A DNA stretch of 64,000 bases from contig SEBV01000012.1 in NCBI GenBank assembly GCA_004172865.1, positions 62,001 through 126,000 on the forward strand. Direction: 5' to 3'. Below the pieces are notes generated by a model that saw only the letters and a list, made by a program, of their open reading frames with translations, searched no databases and had not been told where the DNA came from. Shown here in pieces: positions 19,625 to 30,384 of this stretch (the first letter of the stretch is position 1; each line of letters opens with the position of its first letter). A program made the position numbers and the translations under genes. Source of the stretch: Gammaproteobacteria bacterium. Lineage in GTDB: Bacteria; Pseudomonadota; Gammaproteobacteria; Pseudomonadales; Cellvibrionaceae.

Positions 19625-19741
19625 TTTTTTTATTAAGTTATTTGTGCAAAAAAGTTACATATTTATTTTTTACAAGCATTTTTTTGAATTTTTACTTGTT
19701 GATAACCACTAATTTTTATCATCGCCACCCGGATTTTTATT

Positions 19742-20758
19742 ATGACTACAAGTTTGACCGTTACAGTGTTAGGGGGAGGGAGTTTCGGCACGGCGATTGC
19801 AAATATCATCGCCCATAATAATCTCAATACTTTTTTGTGGATGCGTTCAGGTGAAAGTGCGCTGGCGTGTCAAAACGCGCGCGAGAATATTCAATATTTG
19901 CCAGGATACAAGCTGGCGGACAGCCTAACCATCACATCTGATCTGGAATTGGCTGTCAGCCAAAGCGATTTAATCTTTGTTTCCATCCCTAGCCACTCAT
20001 TTCGATCAATCACGCAAGCGATTCGACCTTTCTTACGCAAAGACGCCATAGTCGTAAGCACGGCTAAAGGCATCGAGCCGAAAGGTTTTACGTTAATGAG
20101 CCAAATTCTGGAGCAAGAGCTGCCGGATCATCCAATAGGCGTTTTGAGCGGCCCTAACTTTGCGAAAGAAATCGTACGTCAGCAACAGACAGGGTCTGTC
20201 ATTGCAAGTAGCGATGAGCGTGTAATTGATAGCGTTCAGAAAACCTTATGTTCAGCGAGCTTTCGTGTCTATTCCAATCACGATCGCTACGGTGTTGAGC
20301 TGGGCGGTGCGTTGAAAAATATCTACGCTATTATTTGTGGAATGGCGGCTGCGCTTGGCGCAGGGCAAAATACTCAGGCGATGTTGCTAACTCGGAGTCT
20401 TGCTGAAATGGGTCGTTTTGCGCATTTAATGGGCGCAAATCCCATGACGTTTTTGGGTTTGGCAGGCGTGGGCGATTTAATTTTGACTTGCACTTCAGAT
20501 TTAAGCCGTAATTATCGAGTCGGCTTTGCATTGGGGCAGGGCAAAAATCTGGATGAAGTTGTCGCTGGTTTAGGGCAGGTTGCTGAAGGCGTAAATACAC
20601 TAAAGCAAGTCAAACAAAAAGCCGATGAACTCGGTGTCTATATGCCGCTAGTGTCTGGCCTCTATGGAATTTTATTTGAACATAAAGCCATTTCAGATGT
20701 TGCCCGTGGCTTGATGATGGGCGAACAAAATACTGACGTAGATTATCTGAGTGTTTAA
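19742..20758 (+). CDS. gpsA: Glycerol-3-phosphate dehydrogenase [NAD(P)+]
   Basis: [19 protein letters not shown]-terminus; [29 protein letters not shown] motif. Confidence 0.97.
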   Translation: MTTSLTVTVLGGGSFGTAIANIIAHNNLNTFLWMRSGESALACQNARENIQYLPGYKLADSLTITSDLELAVSQSDLIFVSIPSHSFRSITQAIRPFLRKDAIVVSTAKGIEPKGFTLMSQILEQELPDHPIGVLSGPNFAKEIVRQQQTGSVIASSDERVIDSVQKTLCSASFRVYSNHDRYGVELGGALKNIYAIICGMAAALGAGQNTQAMLLTRSLAEMGRFAHLMGANPMTFLGLAGVGDLILTCTSDLSRNYRVGFALGQGKNLDEVVAGLGQVAEGVNTLKQVKQKADELGVYMPLVSGLYGILFEHKAISDVARGLMMGEQNTDVDYLSV

Positions 20759-20760
20759 CC

Positions 20761-21075
20761 ATGAATGAACAACATATTAAATCCAACATAACCTCAAGCA
20801 AACATTGGTTGCGCCTTATATTTATGTTGCTATTTGCAGCAGTGTTGCAGGTCGCGAGCATAATTATGTGGATATTGGTAATAGCGCAATTTGTTTTTTC
20901 GTTGCTTACTGGTGAAGATAATATTCAATTGAGAAAATTTGGTCATGCATTATCAATTTACATTTTTGATATTTTAAAATTTCTCACTTACGCCAGCGAG
21001 GAAAAGCCTTTTCCATTTGCTGATTGGCCTTTGACGAATGAGGCTAATATTGGTGCTGAAAAAATCGGGGAATAA
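20761..21075 (+). CDS. DUF4389 membrane protein
   Basis: Short membrane protein between gpsA and sixA with DUF4389-like sequence (GHALSIYIFDILKFLTYASEEKPFPFADWP). Confidence 0.75.
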   Translation: MNEQHIKSNITSSKHWLRLIFMLLFAAVLQVASIIMWILVIAQFVFSLLTGEDNIQLRKFGHALSIYIFDILKFLTYASEEKPFPFADWPLTNEANIGAEKIGE

Positions 21076-21077
21076 GC

Positions 21078-21551
21078 ATGCAAGTATTTGTATTGCGTCA
21101 TGGACAAGCTGAGTCTCAATTAACAACTGACGAAGCGCGAAATCTAACGGCGAAGGGTCGCGATGATGTTGCGGCAAGCATTAATCATGCATTGGGTGAA
21201 TTGAAAGGCGTACAGGAAATTTGGGCGAGCCCTTTAGTGCGAGCACTACAGACCGCACAAATCACCCAAGAAATTTTATTGAATAATGGTGTGCAAGTCA
21301 CAATAAAAATTACTGATTTAATAACTCCAGACAGTAGCGCCGATGGATTATTTGATTCGTTACAAGCCACCAAAGCTAACTCAATTTTACTGGCAAGCCA
21401 TCAACCTTTTGTGGGCGGTTTCCTGGATGTTTTTTGCGGCGGTGCGCGCGGTTCACATTCAATGGAAACCAGTTCGCTTGCGTTAGTAGAGTGCGAAATT
21501 GCAGCTGCAAATTGCGGGGAATTGCGCTGGCTAAGGCACGTACATGGATAG
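21078..21551 (+). CDS. sixA: Phosphohistidine phosphatase SixA
   Basis: MQVFVLRHGQAE RHG motif; about 157 aa. Confidence 0.9.
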   Translation: MQVFVLRHGQAESQLTTDEARNLTAKGRDDVAASINHALGELKGVQEIWASPLVRALQTAQITQEILLNNGVQVTIKITDLITPDSSADGLFDSLQATKANSILLASHQPFVGGFLDVFCGGARGSHSMETSSLALVECEIAAANCGELRWLRHVHG

Positions 21552-22422
21552 TGCTGTGGAGAGTCCCCAACAATTAATTTTTGATGTCGACGGTTTGCAA
21601 TTTGCAGCCCAGGCTTGGGGTAATCCTGCGCATCCTCCTATTTTAGCCTTACACGGTTGGCTAGATAATTCGGCCAGTTTTTTTGCGCTCGCGCCATTAC
21701 TTAATAAGTTTTATGTAGTAGCGATTGATCTTGCCGGCCACGGACAAAGCAATCATCGGCCTGGATCATTTACCTACAATATCTGGGAAGACGTCTCTGA
21801 CGTATTTGCGATTGCAGATCAGCTCGGCTGGGAACAATTTTCACTGCTGGGTCATTCACGAGGCGGGATTATTTCCGTAATTGCAGCAGGTACTTTTCCG
21901 GAACGTATTATTAAACTGGGCTTGGTGGAAGGCTTTTTGCCAGAACCATCGCGTGCTCAAGACACGCCAAAACAATTAGCCCGCTCAATTAAAAGTGCTC
22001 AAACAATTTCAATTAAAGCCTTGTCTACTTACTTAGATATGGAGAAAGCTATAAAAGCGCGTGAGCGCGGAATGTTTCCGCTCAGTTATACCGCAGCGAA
22101 AGCGCTTACTGAGCGAGGATTAAAAAAAATCGACGGCGGTTATCGCTGGAGCACGGATCAACGTTTATTGGTGCCATCGGCAATTAAACTTTTGCCTGAA
22201 CAATTGGATGCTTTTGTTAAAGAAATTAAGTGTCCTATCGCATTGATTTTAGCTGAAGACGGCATGCCCAAACTTTACCCGCACTACAATGAATTGATCC
22301 GGCAGTATATGCAGCTTGAAGTTACCATCTTACCTGGTGCTCATCATCTTCATATGGAACAGGAAGTAAATTCTGTCGCCGAGATACTTAATGCTTTTTT
22401 GAAGATAATAACTAATGAATAG
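21544..22422 (+). CDS. Alpha/beta hydrolase
   Basis: ALHGWLDNSASF, LLGHSRGGIISV nucleophile elbow, GAHHLHME. Confidence 0.9.
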   Translation: MDSAVESPQQLIFDVDGLQFAAQAWGNPAHPPILALHGWLDNSASFFALAPLLNKFYVVAIDLAGHGQSNHRPGSFTYNIWEDVSDVFAIADQLGWEQFSLLGHSRGGIISVIAAGTFPERIIKLGLVEGFLPEPSRAQDTPKQLARSIKSAQTISIKALSTYLDMEKAIKARERGMFPLSYTAAKALTERGLKKIDGGYRWSTDQRLLVPSAIKLLPEQLDAFVKEIKCPIALILAEDGMPKLYPHYNELIRQYMQLEVTILPGAHHLHMEQEVNSVAEILNAFLKIITNE

Positions 22423-23320
22423 ATTTTTCTTTGCCCTTGTTTTTTTGATGTTGTCTTTTTTCACGCAAGCTGCCGATTTAAAATTGCAGCCGTACCCGAA
22501 TTCGCGTGAAGTTTTTCACACCGAGGCCCAGGAGAGTGATTTTTTGTTAGCGTTGGGAAGCTATAAAAAAATCGATAGCAGTTGGGTGGTTGATAGATCG
22601 CAACATTTAAGCGGCAGCTTGGAGCGCACAACATTTGAATTACCGGCGGATCATAATGCCGAAACGGGTTTTGCATTTTTTAAAGAACAACTTGATAAAT
22701 ATAATTTGCGTGAACTTTTTCATTGCAGGGCGCGTGATTGCGGCACAAGTAATAGTTGGGCAAATAATCATTTCAAAATTATTCAGCTTTATGGTTTGGA
22801 TCAATACCAGTTTTATGGCGCTTATGAAATCACCAATGCCGATGAAAAACCATTTTACGCGGTGCTCTATTCGGTGATGCGCGGCAACAAGCGAGCCTAT
22901 GTTCAGCTGGAAGTTTTGCACGTGAATAAAATTAATGAATTTGGTGTGGCTTCAAGCCCAGAAACATTAAATAAATTATTAAACACCAATGGCTATTTTG
23001 TTTTCCCTGATTTTGTCAGCAAAGATTCCACGGGCAGCTTGCATTTACAAGTTAAGCAGGCACATATTCAAGCGTTAATGAGTTTGTTGGCATTGCAGCC
23101 TAAATTAAATCTTGCATTGGTCGGTCATGATTATTCACTTGTTAATCTGGCCCAGCAGCAAACTGAATCCAAAAAAAATGCAGATCAAATTAAAGCTGCG
23201 CTTGTAAGCGCCGGAGTTGATGGCAAACGCTTACAGACGTTTGGCGTCGGCAGTCTGGCACCGGCGGGCAGGGGTGATAGAAGTGCGCGCGTTGAAGTTG
23301 TGAAGATCGGTGAAAATTAA
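22415..23320 (+). CDS. DUF4892 domain-containing secreted protein
   Basis: Signal peptide; LVGHDYSLVNLAQQQTESKKNADQIKAALVSAGVDGKRLQTFGVGSLAP C-terminus typical of DUF4892 proteins. Confidence 0.75.
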   Translation: MNRFFFALVFLMLSFFTQAADLKLQPYPNSREVFHTEAQESDFLLALGSYKKIDSSWVVDRSQHLSGSLERTTFELPADHNAETGFAFFKEQLDKYNLRELFHCRARDCGTSNSWANNHFKIIQLYGLDQYQFYGAYEITNADEKPFYAVLYSVMRGNKRAYVQLEVLHVNKINEFGVASSPETLNKLLNTNGYFVFPDFVSKDSTGSLHLQVKQAHIQALMSLLALQPKLNLALVGHDYSLVNLAQQQTESKKNADQIKAALVSAGVDGKRLQTFGVGSLAPAGRGDRSARVEVVKIGEN

Positions 23321-23332
23321 TTACACTGGAAT

Positions 23333-23363
23333 AAAAAACGGACGCATCAGCGTCCGTTTTTTA
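23333..23363. terminator. Bidirectional Rho-independent terminator
   Basis: AAAAAACGGACGC-ATCA-GCGTCCGTTTTTT between convergent genes. Confidence 0.9.
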
Positions 23364-23386
23364 TTGTAGATATTGCGTGCTTTATA

Positions 23387-23926
23387 TTAATTGACGAGAG
23401 AAAGAAATTCCATGCGAGTTGCCTGGCTGCTGCGGAAACTGCCAAGCATTGCAGAGGTTTTCATGGACGAGTTTTGCTTCTCAACACCGCGCATCATCAT
23501 ACACATATGCTTGGCTTCTATAATCACACCAACACCGCTCGCGCCAGTAATTTGCAAAACCGATTCTGCGATTTGCGTAGTTAATTGTTCCTGAATTTGT
23601 AAGCGACGCGCATACATATCCACGATGCGAGCAATCTTCGACAGACCAACAACTTTACCGGTGGGAATATAGGCAACGTGAGCTTTACCGATAAAAGGCA
23701 GCAAGTGATGCTCGCACATGGAATAAAGTTCTATATCCTTAACCAGAATCATTTCGCTGGACTCGGATGGAAAAAGCGCGCCATTCACAACTTCGTCGAG
23801 GGTTTGGCCATAACCGCGGGTTAAAAATTGAAAAGCTTTGGCGGCGCGTTCAGGAGTATCTTGCAAACCGGGACGGTTCAAATCTTCGCCAATGCTGGTG
23901 ATAATGCTCGCAAAATGTTCTTTCAT
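23387..23926 (-). CDS. folE: GTP cyclohydrolase I
   Basis: [50 protein letters not shown]. Confidence 0.96.
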   Translation of the reverse strand: MKEHFASIITSIGEDLNRPGLQDTPERAAKAFQFLTRGYGQTLDEVVNGALFPSESSEMILVKDIELYSMCEHHLLPFIGKAHVAYIPTGKVVGLSKIARIVDMYARRLQIQEQLTTQIAESVLQITGASGVGVIIEAKHMCMMMRGVEKQNSSMKTSAMLGSFRSSQATRMEFLSLVN

Positions 23927-24102
23927 GGGGGCGTCCTCAGATCGCAATAACACTGCGCCATTTTTTGCAGCAGCTAATTAGCCGCGCATTTTACCCTGTA
24001 ACCTGTGCGATGACGACCCGATTTAACTAAAGCGCAATATTCTTTTAATTCGGCGTCATTGCTTAGGTAGAATGGCGCTACATTTTTAAACGAGTTTTTA
24101 TT

Positions 24103-25005
24103 ATGCCGACAATCACTTCCACTATTGGCGATGAATTATTCACGATTCGCGATTTTATCCGCTGGGGTGCAAGCGAGTTTACTGCCGCGAAACTCTACTT
24201 CGGTCACGGCACCGATAACGCCTGGGATGAAGCTGAGCAGTTGGTGTTACACGCAATTCACCTAACACCGCCGCTCGCCGCTGAATGGTTGAGTGCGCGA
24301 CTCACTCGTATTGAACGCGATGCTGTGATAAATCATTTCCAACGCCGTATTGAGGAGCGAGTTCCAGCGGCATATATCACCGGCCAAGCCTGGTTTGCGG
24401 GTTTGCCATTCATAGTTGATGAGCGAGTATTGGTGCCGCGTTCACCCATTGGTGAATTGATCCAACAGCAATTCAAGCCATGGATAAATAACGAGCCTGC
24501 ACAAATTCTGGATTTGTGTACCGGCAGTGGCTGTATTGGAATCGCCTGTGCTTACGCGTTTCCAGATGCAGAAGTGCAACTCAGCGATATTTCATTCGAC
24601 GCACTTGCAGTGGCAGAAGAAAATATCCAGCAGCACAATTTGGAAGACCGTGTTTTCGCAATGCAATCAGATTTGTTTGCGAATCTCGCAGGACAAAAAT
24701 TCGATTTAATCGTGTCAAATCCACCTTATGTGGATGCAGATGATTTAGCAACTATGCCACCGGAATACCATGCTGAACCGGAAATTGGTTTGGGTTCTGG
24801 GGATGACGGTCTGGATTTCACGCGTCGTTTATTACAGGACGCTAGCGATTATTTAACGGACGATGGCGTGTTAATTGTAGAGGTCGGCAATTCCTGGGTC
24901 GCATTGGAAGAAGCTTATCCTAATGTGCCTTTTACATGGATTGAGTTTGAGCGTGGCGGACACGGCGTATTCGTGTTGAAAAAATCGGATTTAAAAAACA
25001 TTTAA
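24103..25005 (+). CDS. prmB: 50S ribosomal protein L3 N(5)-glutamine methyltransferase
   Basis: [37 protein letters not shown], and PrmB-type N-terminus ([30 protein letters not shown]). Confidence 0.95.
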   Translation: MPTITSTIGDELFTIRDFIRWGASEFTAAKLYFGHGTDNAWDEAEQLVLHAIHLTPPLAAEWLSARLTRIERDAVINHFQRRIEERVPAAYITGQAWFAGLPFIVDERVLVPRSPIGELIQQQFKPWINNEPAQILDLCTGSGCIGIACAYAFPDAEVQLSDISFDALAVAEENIQQHNLEDRVFAMQSDLFANLAGQKFDLIVSNPPYVDADDLATMPPEYHAEPEIGLGSGDDGLDFTRRLLQDASDYLTDDGVLIVEVGNSWVALEEAYPNVPFTWIEFERGGHGVFVLKKSDLKNI

Positions 25006-25014
25006 TTTTAAATT

Positions 25015-25064
25015 GAATCATCATTTTCAGTTTGCATACTGGGCTGGAGATGATGATTCTTTTT
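25015..25064 (+). terminator. Probable terminator downstream of prmB
   Basis: GAATCATCAT ... ATGATGATTC 10-bp inverted repeat followed by TTTTTA. Confidence 0.55.
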
Positions 25065-25135
25065 AGCATGAGTCTCAATTTTCCTTAATGAAATACCAAT
25101 CTTTGTCGCTCTAGTTGATGGTAAATTTTTAAAAA

Positions 25136-25963
25136 TTACTGTGCTTTTTTCTGCTCGTCTTTTACGTATTTCATAATATTTAAAAATGTATCAGTCCAAT
25201 AAATATCGTTGTGTTCGGCTAAATATTTTACCAGTTCTTCATGCGCTTCTTTGGAGGTTGTAAGATAATCACCGCCCACACCATGAAAGGTAAAGTTAAC
25301 CATAGTGCCTTTCGCGGCAGCTGCTTTTACAACATCAATCAGTTGCTTTCCAGTATAACCAACTGGCGTAAGAACATTGATTGCGTAGGGATCAAGCGTC
25401 TTCATGCTAGGTGCTATGCCACTTCCACTTTCGGATTTTATCGCAACAAATTCTGACTTTACTGATGCAAGATAATTTTCACCCGCTGCATTTAAATCAC
25501 CGCAAGGCGTGGTAAATGTACGTGCATTTTTGCCATCAATGGTGTAGAGCATGGTGTTAGCCAACATAATTTGATTTTTTAGTTGGGCTAGAGTGGTTTT
25601 ATCCAAATCATCTTCGGGTTTCACCCATTCGTGACCCGTTAATGCACGAGAGCACTGGTGAAACAATGTATGGTTGCCAAGCTCGTGACCTTGCGCTGCT
25701 GCCGCACGCCAATCTGCAAGGCGACTCTGAATGGTTGGGCTGGCGAGTTTCAAATAAAAACTGCCTTTCAAGCCGTACTTATTAAGTGCTGGAATGGCAT
25801 TGTCTAACTGGGAGTCAATTGCATCATCGTAAGAAAGGCTCACGGCAGCTTTAATTTTTTGTGGCCATTGGAACGCGGATTTTGTATCTGCCGCCATACA
25901 AATATTGGCAATAGCGGAAAAACCAAGCGCGACTAGAAAATATTTCGTAATCATAAATTTCAC
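25136..25963 (-). CDS. Secreted polysaccharide deacetylase (CE4/NodB-like)
   Basis: Signal peptide; KAAVSLSYDDAIDSQLDNAIPALNKYGLKGSFYL and HELGNHTLFHQC motifs. Confidence 0.85.
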   Translation of the reverse strand: MKFMITKYFLVALGFSAIANICMAADTKSAFQWPQKIKAAVSLSYDDAIDSQLDNAIPALNKYGLKGSFYLKLASPTIQSRLADWRAAAAQGHELGNHTLFHQCSRALTGHEWVKPEDDLDKTTLAQLKNQIMLANTMLYTIDGKNARTFTTPCGDLNAAGENYLASVKSEFVAIKSESGSGIAPSMKTLDPYAINVLTPVGYTGKQLIDVVKAAAAKGTMVNFTFHGVGGDYLTTSKEAHEELVKYLAEHNDIYWTDTFLNIMKYVKDEQKKAQ

Positions 25964-26027
25964 TACTGTTAATTATTTATACAAATACTCGGCTTCGCCA
26001 AAGTAATAAGTTATCAATATTAAGGCG

Positions 26028-27017
26028 TTATTTTTTTTCACTATCACGCCACATCCAGCGCAAAATTTCCGGTAATAAACTTCCGCCATGTTGGTCCGAA
26101 TGAGCGCCATCGCCCCATACGTGATTGATGTCATAGCGCGTGCCTTTATCATTAGCTTTATCCGCATTTGAATTCGCCCATTCCAATGACGACAACATTT
26201 GTTGATTCGCTAAAAACCAATTTCCGTGTTCATTGTTCAAGTCATTACTGCCATCTTGTAAAAAAATTCGTAACGGGCGAATAGGGGACTTGCGAATTAA
26301 ACCGGGATACAAATCACCACCCGGAACTAAAGGTTTATCATCAGTTGCAGGCTGGTAGCCAATGGAGGTGTAACTGCCGATCATGCTAATCACTTTGCGA
26401 AATTGATCGGGCCTATGCCAGGCAACTGTAAATGCACAAATAGCGCCGCTACTGGTTCCGCCAATAATATGATCGTCTGGATTGCTGCTGTAGGAATATT
26501 TCTTAGCGATTTCTGGCAAAAGTTCATCCACCAAAAAGCGCGAGTAGTCATCACTGAGTGAATCATATTCCGGTGCGCGGTGATCGGGATTGGACATACC
26601 CAAATTGTCTGGATAACGTTCACTCAAATTTCCGGGCGTGATAAAAACCCCGAGGGTTTGCGGAATGGCTTTTTGATAGATTAAATTATCAAGCGCTTGC
26701 GGCACGCGTAAAGAGCCATTGGGATTGGTAGCGCGTTGGCCGTCTTGAAACACTAGCAATGCAGGTTTGGTTTTCGCCTTAGGTTTATAGACGGCGGGCA
26801 CGTAAATCCAATATTGGCGCACGGTGCCAGCAAATATTTTGCTGTGAAATTCAAATGGACCTTCGAGTTTGCCTTTGGGCACATTGGCTTGCTCAAGCGA
26901 GTCTTTTGTAAACGGATAATCGCCCAGGTTACGAGTCTTTGACGTATCTTCCTGCGCCCAGCTCATGCAACTGATTAAGCAGCTAAATAGTAAGGCTCCG
27001 GTATATTTTTTCATCAT
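26028..27017 (-). CDS. Secreted alpha/beta-hydrolase esterase (CE1/feruloyl or enterochelin esterase-like)
   Basis: Signal peptide; HIIGGTSSGAICAFTVAWHRPDQFRKVISMIGSY; LRIFLQDGSNDLNNEHGNWFLANQQM. Confidence 0.8.
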   Translation of the reverse strand: MMKKYTGALLFSCLISCMSWAQEDTSKTRNLGDYPFTKDSLEQANVPKGKLEGPFEFHSKIFAGTVRQYWIYVPAVYKPKAKTKPALLVFQDGQRATNPNGSLRVPQALDNLIYQKAIPQTLGVFITPGNLSERYPDNLGMSNPDHRAPEYDSLSDDYSRFLVDELLPEIAKKYSYSSNPDDHIIGGTSSGAICAFTVAWHRPDQFRKVISMIGSYTSIGYQPATDDKPLVPGGDLYPGLIRKSPIRPLRIFLQDGSNDLNNEHGNWFLANQQMLSSLEWANSNADKANDKGTRYDINHVWGDGAHSDQHGGSLLPEILRWMWRDSEKK

Positions 27018-27204
27018 AATTTATGCCTCGTCTGTTAATTCTTATTGTTAACGCTTTTGCTCGCACCGATTTATACCATAGAAGCTAATTAGGCCCTACG
27101 TGTGCGCGTGTAAAAGTATGTTTAGTTAACGTATAATCGCGGGGGTTCCTTTGGTTTCTCTTTAGCATTTTTACGTCGTGCGCATTCTTCGGGTTGGAAT
27201 AACT

Positions 27205-28308
27205 ATGTCTGGCAATACCTACGGTAAATTATTCACAGTAACTACGTTTGGCGAAAGCCACGGTCTCGCATTGGGCGCGATTGTTGATGGTTGCCCTCCC
27301 GGACTTGAGTTAACCGAAGAAGATTTGCAAATCGATTTGGATCGCCGCAAACCTGGCACCTCGCGTTACACCACGCAACGCCGTGAAGATGATCTGGTGA
27401 AAATTTTATCGGGTGTATTTGAAGGTAAAACCACCGGCACACCGATTGGTTTAATTATTGAAAATACTGATCAGCGTTCAAAAGATTATTCGAATATTAA
27501 AGATCAATTTCGCCCCGCCCATGCTGATTACACCTACATGCAAAAATACGGCGTGCGCGATTATCGCGGCGGTGGCCGTTCGTCAGCGCGCGAAACTGCT
27601 GTGCGTGTTGCAGCCGGTGCGATTGCGAAAAAATATTTAAAAACATTTTATGGCATTGAAGTGCGCGGTTATTTATCGCAATTGGGCCCAATCAAAATCG
27701 AAAGTGTTGATTGGGATCAAATCGAACAGAATCCTTTTTTCTGTCCGGATGCTAGCAAGGTTCCAGAAATGGAAGCCTTTATGCAAGCACTTAACAAAGA
27801 AGGGGATTCAATCGGCGCAAAAATTACTGTGGTGGCAACCAATGTTCCGCCCGGCTTAGGTGAACCTATTTTTGATCGTTTGGATGCAGAAATTGCACAC
27901 GCATTAATGAGTATCAACGCGGTAAAAGGTGTGGAGATTGGCGAAGGTTTTGGTGTGGTTGATCAGCGCGGTAGTCAGCATCGCGATGAAATGACACCTG
28001 AAGGTTTTCTCTCCAATAATGCAGGCGGAATTCTCGGCGGTATTTCATCTGGCCAGGACATTATTGCAAATCTCGCGTTAAAACCAACCTCAAGTTTGCA
28101 CATTCCCGGTCGCAGTGTGGATATTCATGGCAATCCCGTTGAAGTCATTACCAAAGGTCGTCACGATCCCTGCGTTGGTATTCGCGCAACGCCGATTGCT
28201 GAAGCTATGCTTGCATTGGTGTTGATGGATCATCTATTGCGCAATCGCGGGCAAAATGGCGGCGTTCAACATTCCATTCCGGTGATTCCCGCGACGGTAA
28301 AAAAATAA
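27205..28308 (+). CDS. aroC: Chorismate synthase
   Basis: [57 protein letters not shown]. Confidence 0.97.
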   Translation: MSGNTYGKLFTVTTFGESHGLALGAIVDGCPPGLELTEEDLQIDLDRRKPGTSRYTTQRREDDLVKILSGVFEGKTTGTPIGLIIENTDQRSKDYSNIKDQFRPAHADYTYMQKYGVRDYRGGGRSSARETAVRVAAGAIAKKYLKTFYGIEVRGYLSQLGPIKIESVDWDQIEQNPFFCPDASKVPEMEAFMQALNKEGDSIGAKITVVATNVPPGLGEPIFDRLDAEIAHALMSINAVKGVEIGEGFGVVDQRGSQHRDEMTPEGFLSNNAGGILGGISSGQDIIANLALKPTSSLHIPGRSVDIHGNPVEVITKGRHDPCVGIRATPIAEAMLALVLMDHLLRNRGQNGGVQHSIPVIPATVKK

Positions 28309-28354
28309 AAACATTCATAACAACTCTACGAATGTTTTCAGGCGAAAAACAGTA

Positions 28355-29536
28355 ATGCCACACTCCTCTCCAGCGCCAACAAAATTACCTTATTGGCGCC
28401 TTTCCAGTTTTTATTTTTTCTACTTTGCCGTGGTAGGGTCAATCACTCCCTACTGGGGTGTTTACTTAAAGTCCCTCGGGTATAGCTCAAAAGACGTTGG
28501 CATTATTGGCGCTATTATTCTTGGCACACGCATACTTGCGCCTAATTTTTGGGGCTGGTTAGCAGACAAAACACAAAAACGTTTGCTCATCATTCGTATG
28601 GGCAGCGCGCTCGCATTTTTTTGTTTCGCCGGCGTTTTAATAAATCAGCGTTACGCGTGGCTGGTAGTGGTTATCAGTTGCTATACATTTTTCTGGCACG
28701 CTGTGTTGCCGCAATTTGAAGTCATAACCCTGAGTTATTTGGGCGGACAGCATAAACGCTATGGGCAGATTCGCCTGTGGGGCTCAATCGGTTTTATGGC
28801 AGCGGTTGCCGGTTTAGGTTGGCTGTTTGATTCTATTCCCATTAAATTTTTACCGATCTCAATTCTGAGTTTTCTAATTCTGATTTGGTTGTCGAGTCTG
28901 TCACTCAGTGAAAAAAATACTGCCAGTCACAATGAAAGTGGTGAAGGTTTTTTGCGAATAGTTTGTCATCCTGCTTTATTAAGTTTTTTAGCCGCCAGTT
29001 TTTTATTACAGCTTAGTCACGGTTCTTATTACACTTTTTACAGTTTATATCTGACGGAAAATTACGGTTACAGTCGATCAGCAACTGGCTTGCTGTGGGC
29101 GCTCGGCGTATTGGCGGAAGTTGCTATCTTTTTGGTGATGCCCAAAATTATGCATCGCTTTAACGTGCGCAACTTATTACTCGCCAGTTTTGCGCTCACG
29201 GCAATTCGGTGGTTGATGATTGGTTATTGCGCGCAATGGATTTGGCTTTTGCTGTTCGCACAATTGCTACATGCATTTAGTTTCGGTACCGCGCATGCCG
29301 CTTCCATTGAGATTGTACGCTCACGTTTCAGTGGCGGACACCAAGGCCAAGGGCAGGCGCTCTACAGCTCCATGAGTTTCGGCGCAGGCGGTGCTTCTGG
29401 TGCGCTCATCGGAGCCTTCGTGTGGGATTACAGTGCCAGTGCTACATTTTTAATTTCAAGCATCGCCGTATCTTTAGGCTTCCTGATTATATTTTTTGGA
29501 TTACACTTAGATAAATCTTCACCTGCCACAGAGTAA
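28355..29536 (+). CDS. MFS transporter (MFS_1-like, HcaT/3-phenylpropionate permease-like)
   Basis: Polytopic protein; N-terminal YFFYFAVVGSITPYWGVYLKSLGYSSKDVGIIGAI; YGQIRLWGSIGFM motif. Confidence 0.82.
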   Translation: MPHSSPAPTKLPYWRLSSFYFFYFAVVGSITPYWGVYLKSLGYSSKDVGIIGAIILGTRILAPNFWGWLADKTQKRLLIIRMGSALAFFCFAGVLINQRYAWLVVVISCYTFFWHAVLPQFEVITLSYLGGQHKRYGQIRLWGSIGFMAAVAGLGWLFDSIPIKFLPISILSFLILIWLSSLSLSEKNTASHNESGEGFLRIVCHPALLSFLAASFLLQLSHGSYYTFYSLYLTENYGYSRSATGLLWALGVLAEVAIFLVMPKIMHRFNVRNLLLASFALTAIRWLMIGYCAQWIWLLLFAQLLHAFSFGTAHAASIEIVRSRFSGGHQGQGQALYSSMSFGAGGASGALIGAFVWDYSASATFLISSIAVSLGFLIIFFGLHLDKSSPATE

Positions 29537-29541
29537 TTGTT

Positions 29542-30312
29542 ATGCAGAATTTAACGGTTGCCGTCGTTCAACAAGAAATTGTTCCCAATAATCCTCAATT
29601 GAATTTGAGCACTTTTAGCCGTGCAATAAGTCATTTGGATAATTGCGATTTAATTGTTTTACCTGAAGTTTTTACCACCGGCTTTTGCGCAAACGCGCGC
29701 AGCTTTGCAGAATTAGTGGATGGAACTGCGTACACCTGGATGGCCGAACATGCCAAACAATTGAACGCAGTTATTACCGGTAGCCTCGTGGTGAAAGAGG
29801 GTGATACCTATTTTAACCGCATGGTTTGGATGTGCCCGGATGGTAGCTATACACATTACGACAAGCGTCATTTATTTCGCATGGGCGGTGAACACACTCG
29901 TTATCAAAGCGGCACCGAGCGTTTAATTGTTGAGTTAAACGGTTGGCGAATTTTGCCGCTAGTATGTTACGACCTACGCTTTCCCGTGTGGAGCCGAAAC
30001 CGTAATGACTACGACTTGTCACTTTATGTTGCTAATTGGCCTAGTGCGCGTGCATTGCATTGGAATCGTTTGTTGCAAGCGCGCGCCATAGAAAACCAGA
30101 GTTATGTGGTGGGCGTTAATCGTGTTGGTATGGATGAAGTGCATCAACATTATTCAGGTGATTCCGCGATTTACGGCCCAGCCGGAGAAGTAATTGTTCA
30201 TTCGCAAGAAACGGGCAGTTTTTTTGCGGAATTGTATGGCGATAAATTGCTTGAGTATCGCGAGAAGTTTCCCGCGTATATGGATGCAGACGAGTTTGAA
30301 TTAAAAGTTTAA
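29542..30312 (+). CDS. Carbon-nitrogen hydrolase (omega-amidase YafV-like)
   Basis: LPEVFTTGFCANARSFAE, HYDKRHLFRMGGEH, LPLVCYDLRFPVWSRN. Confidence 0.88.
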   Translation: MQNLTVAVVQQEIVPNNPQLNLSTFSRAISHLDNCDLIVLPEVFTTGFCANARSFAELVDGTAYTWMAEHAKQLNAVITGSLVVKEGDTYFNRMVWMCPDGSYTHYDKRHLFRMGGEHTRYQSGTERLIVELNGWRILPLVCYDLRFPVWSRNRNDYDLSLYVANWPSARALHWNRLLQARAIENQSYVVGVNRVGMDEVHQHYSGDSAIYGPAGEVIVHSQETGSFFAELYGDKLLEYREKFPAYMDADEFELKV

Positions 30313-30331
30313 TTCGTAAAAAACTGACGAT

Positions 30332-30361
30332 AAAAAAGGGCATCTCTCGATGCCCCTTTTT
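30332..30361. terminator. Bidirectional Rho-independent terminator
   Basis: AAAAAAGGGCATCTCTCGATGCCCCTTTTT hairpin between convergent genes. Confidence 0.85.
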
Positions 30362-30384
30362 ATTTCGCAAATTAATAATCGTGT

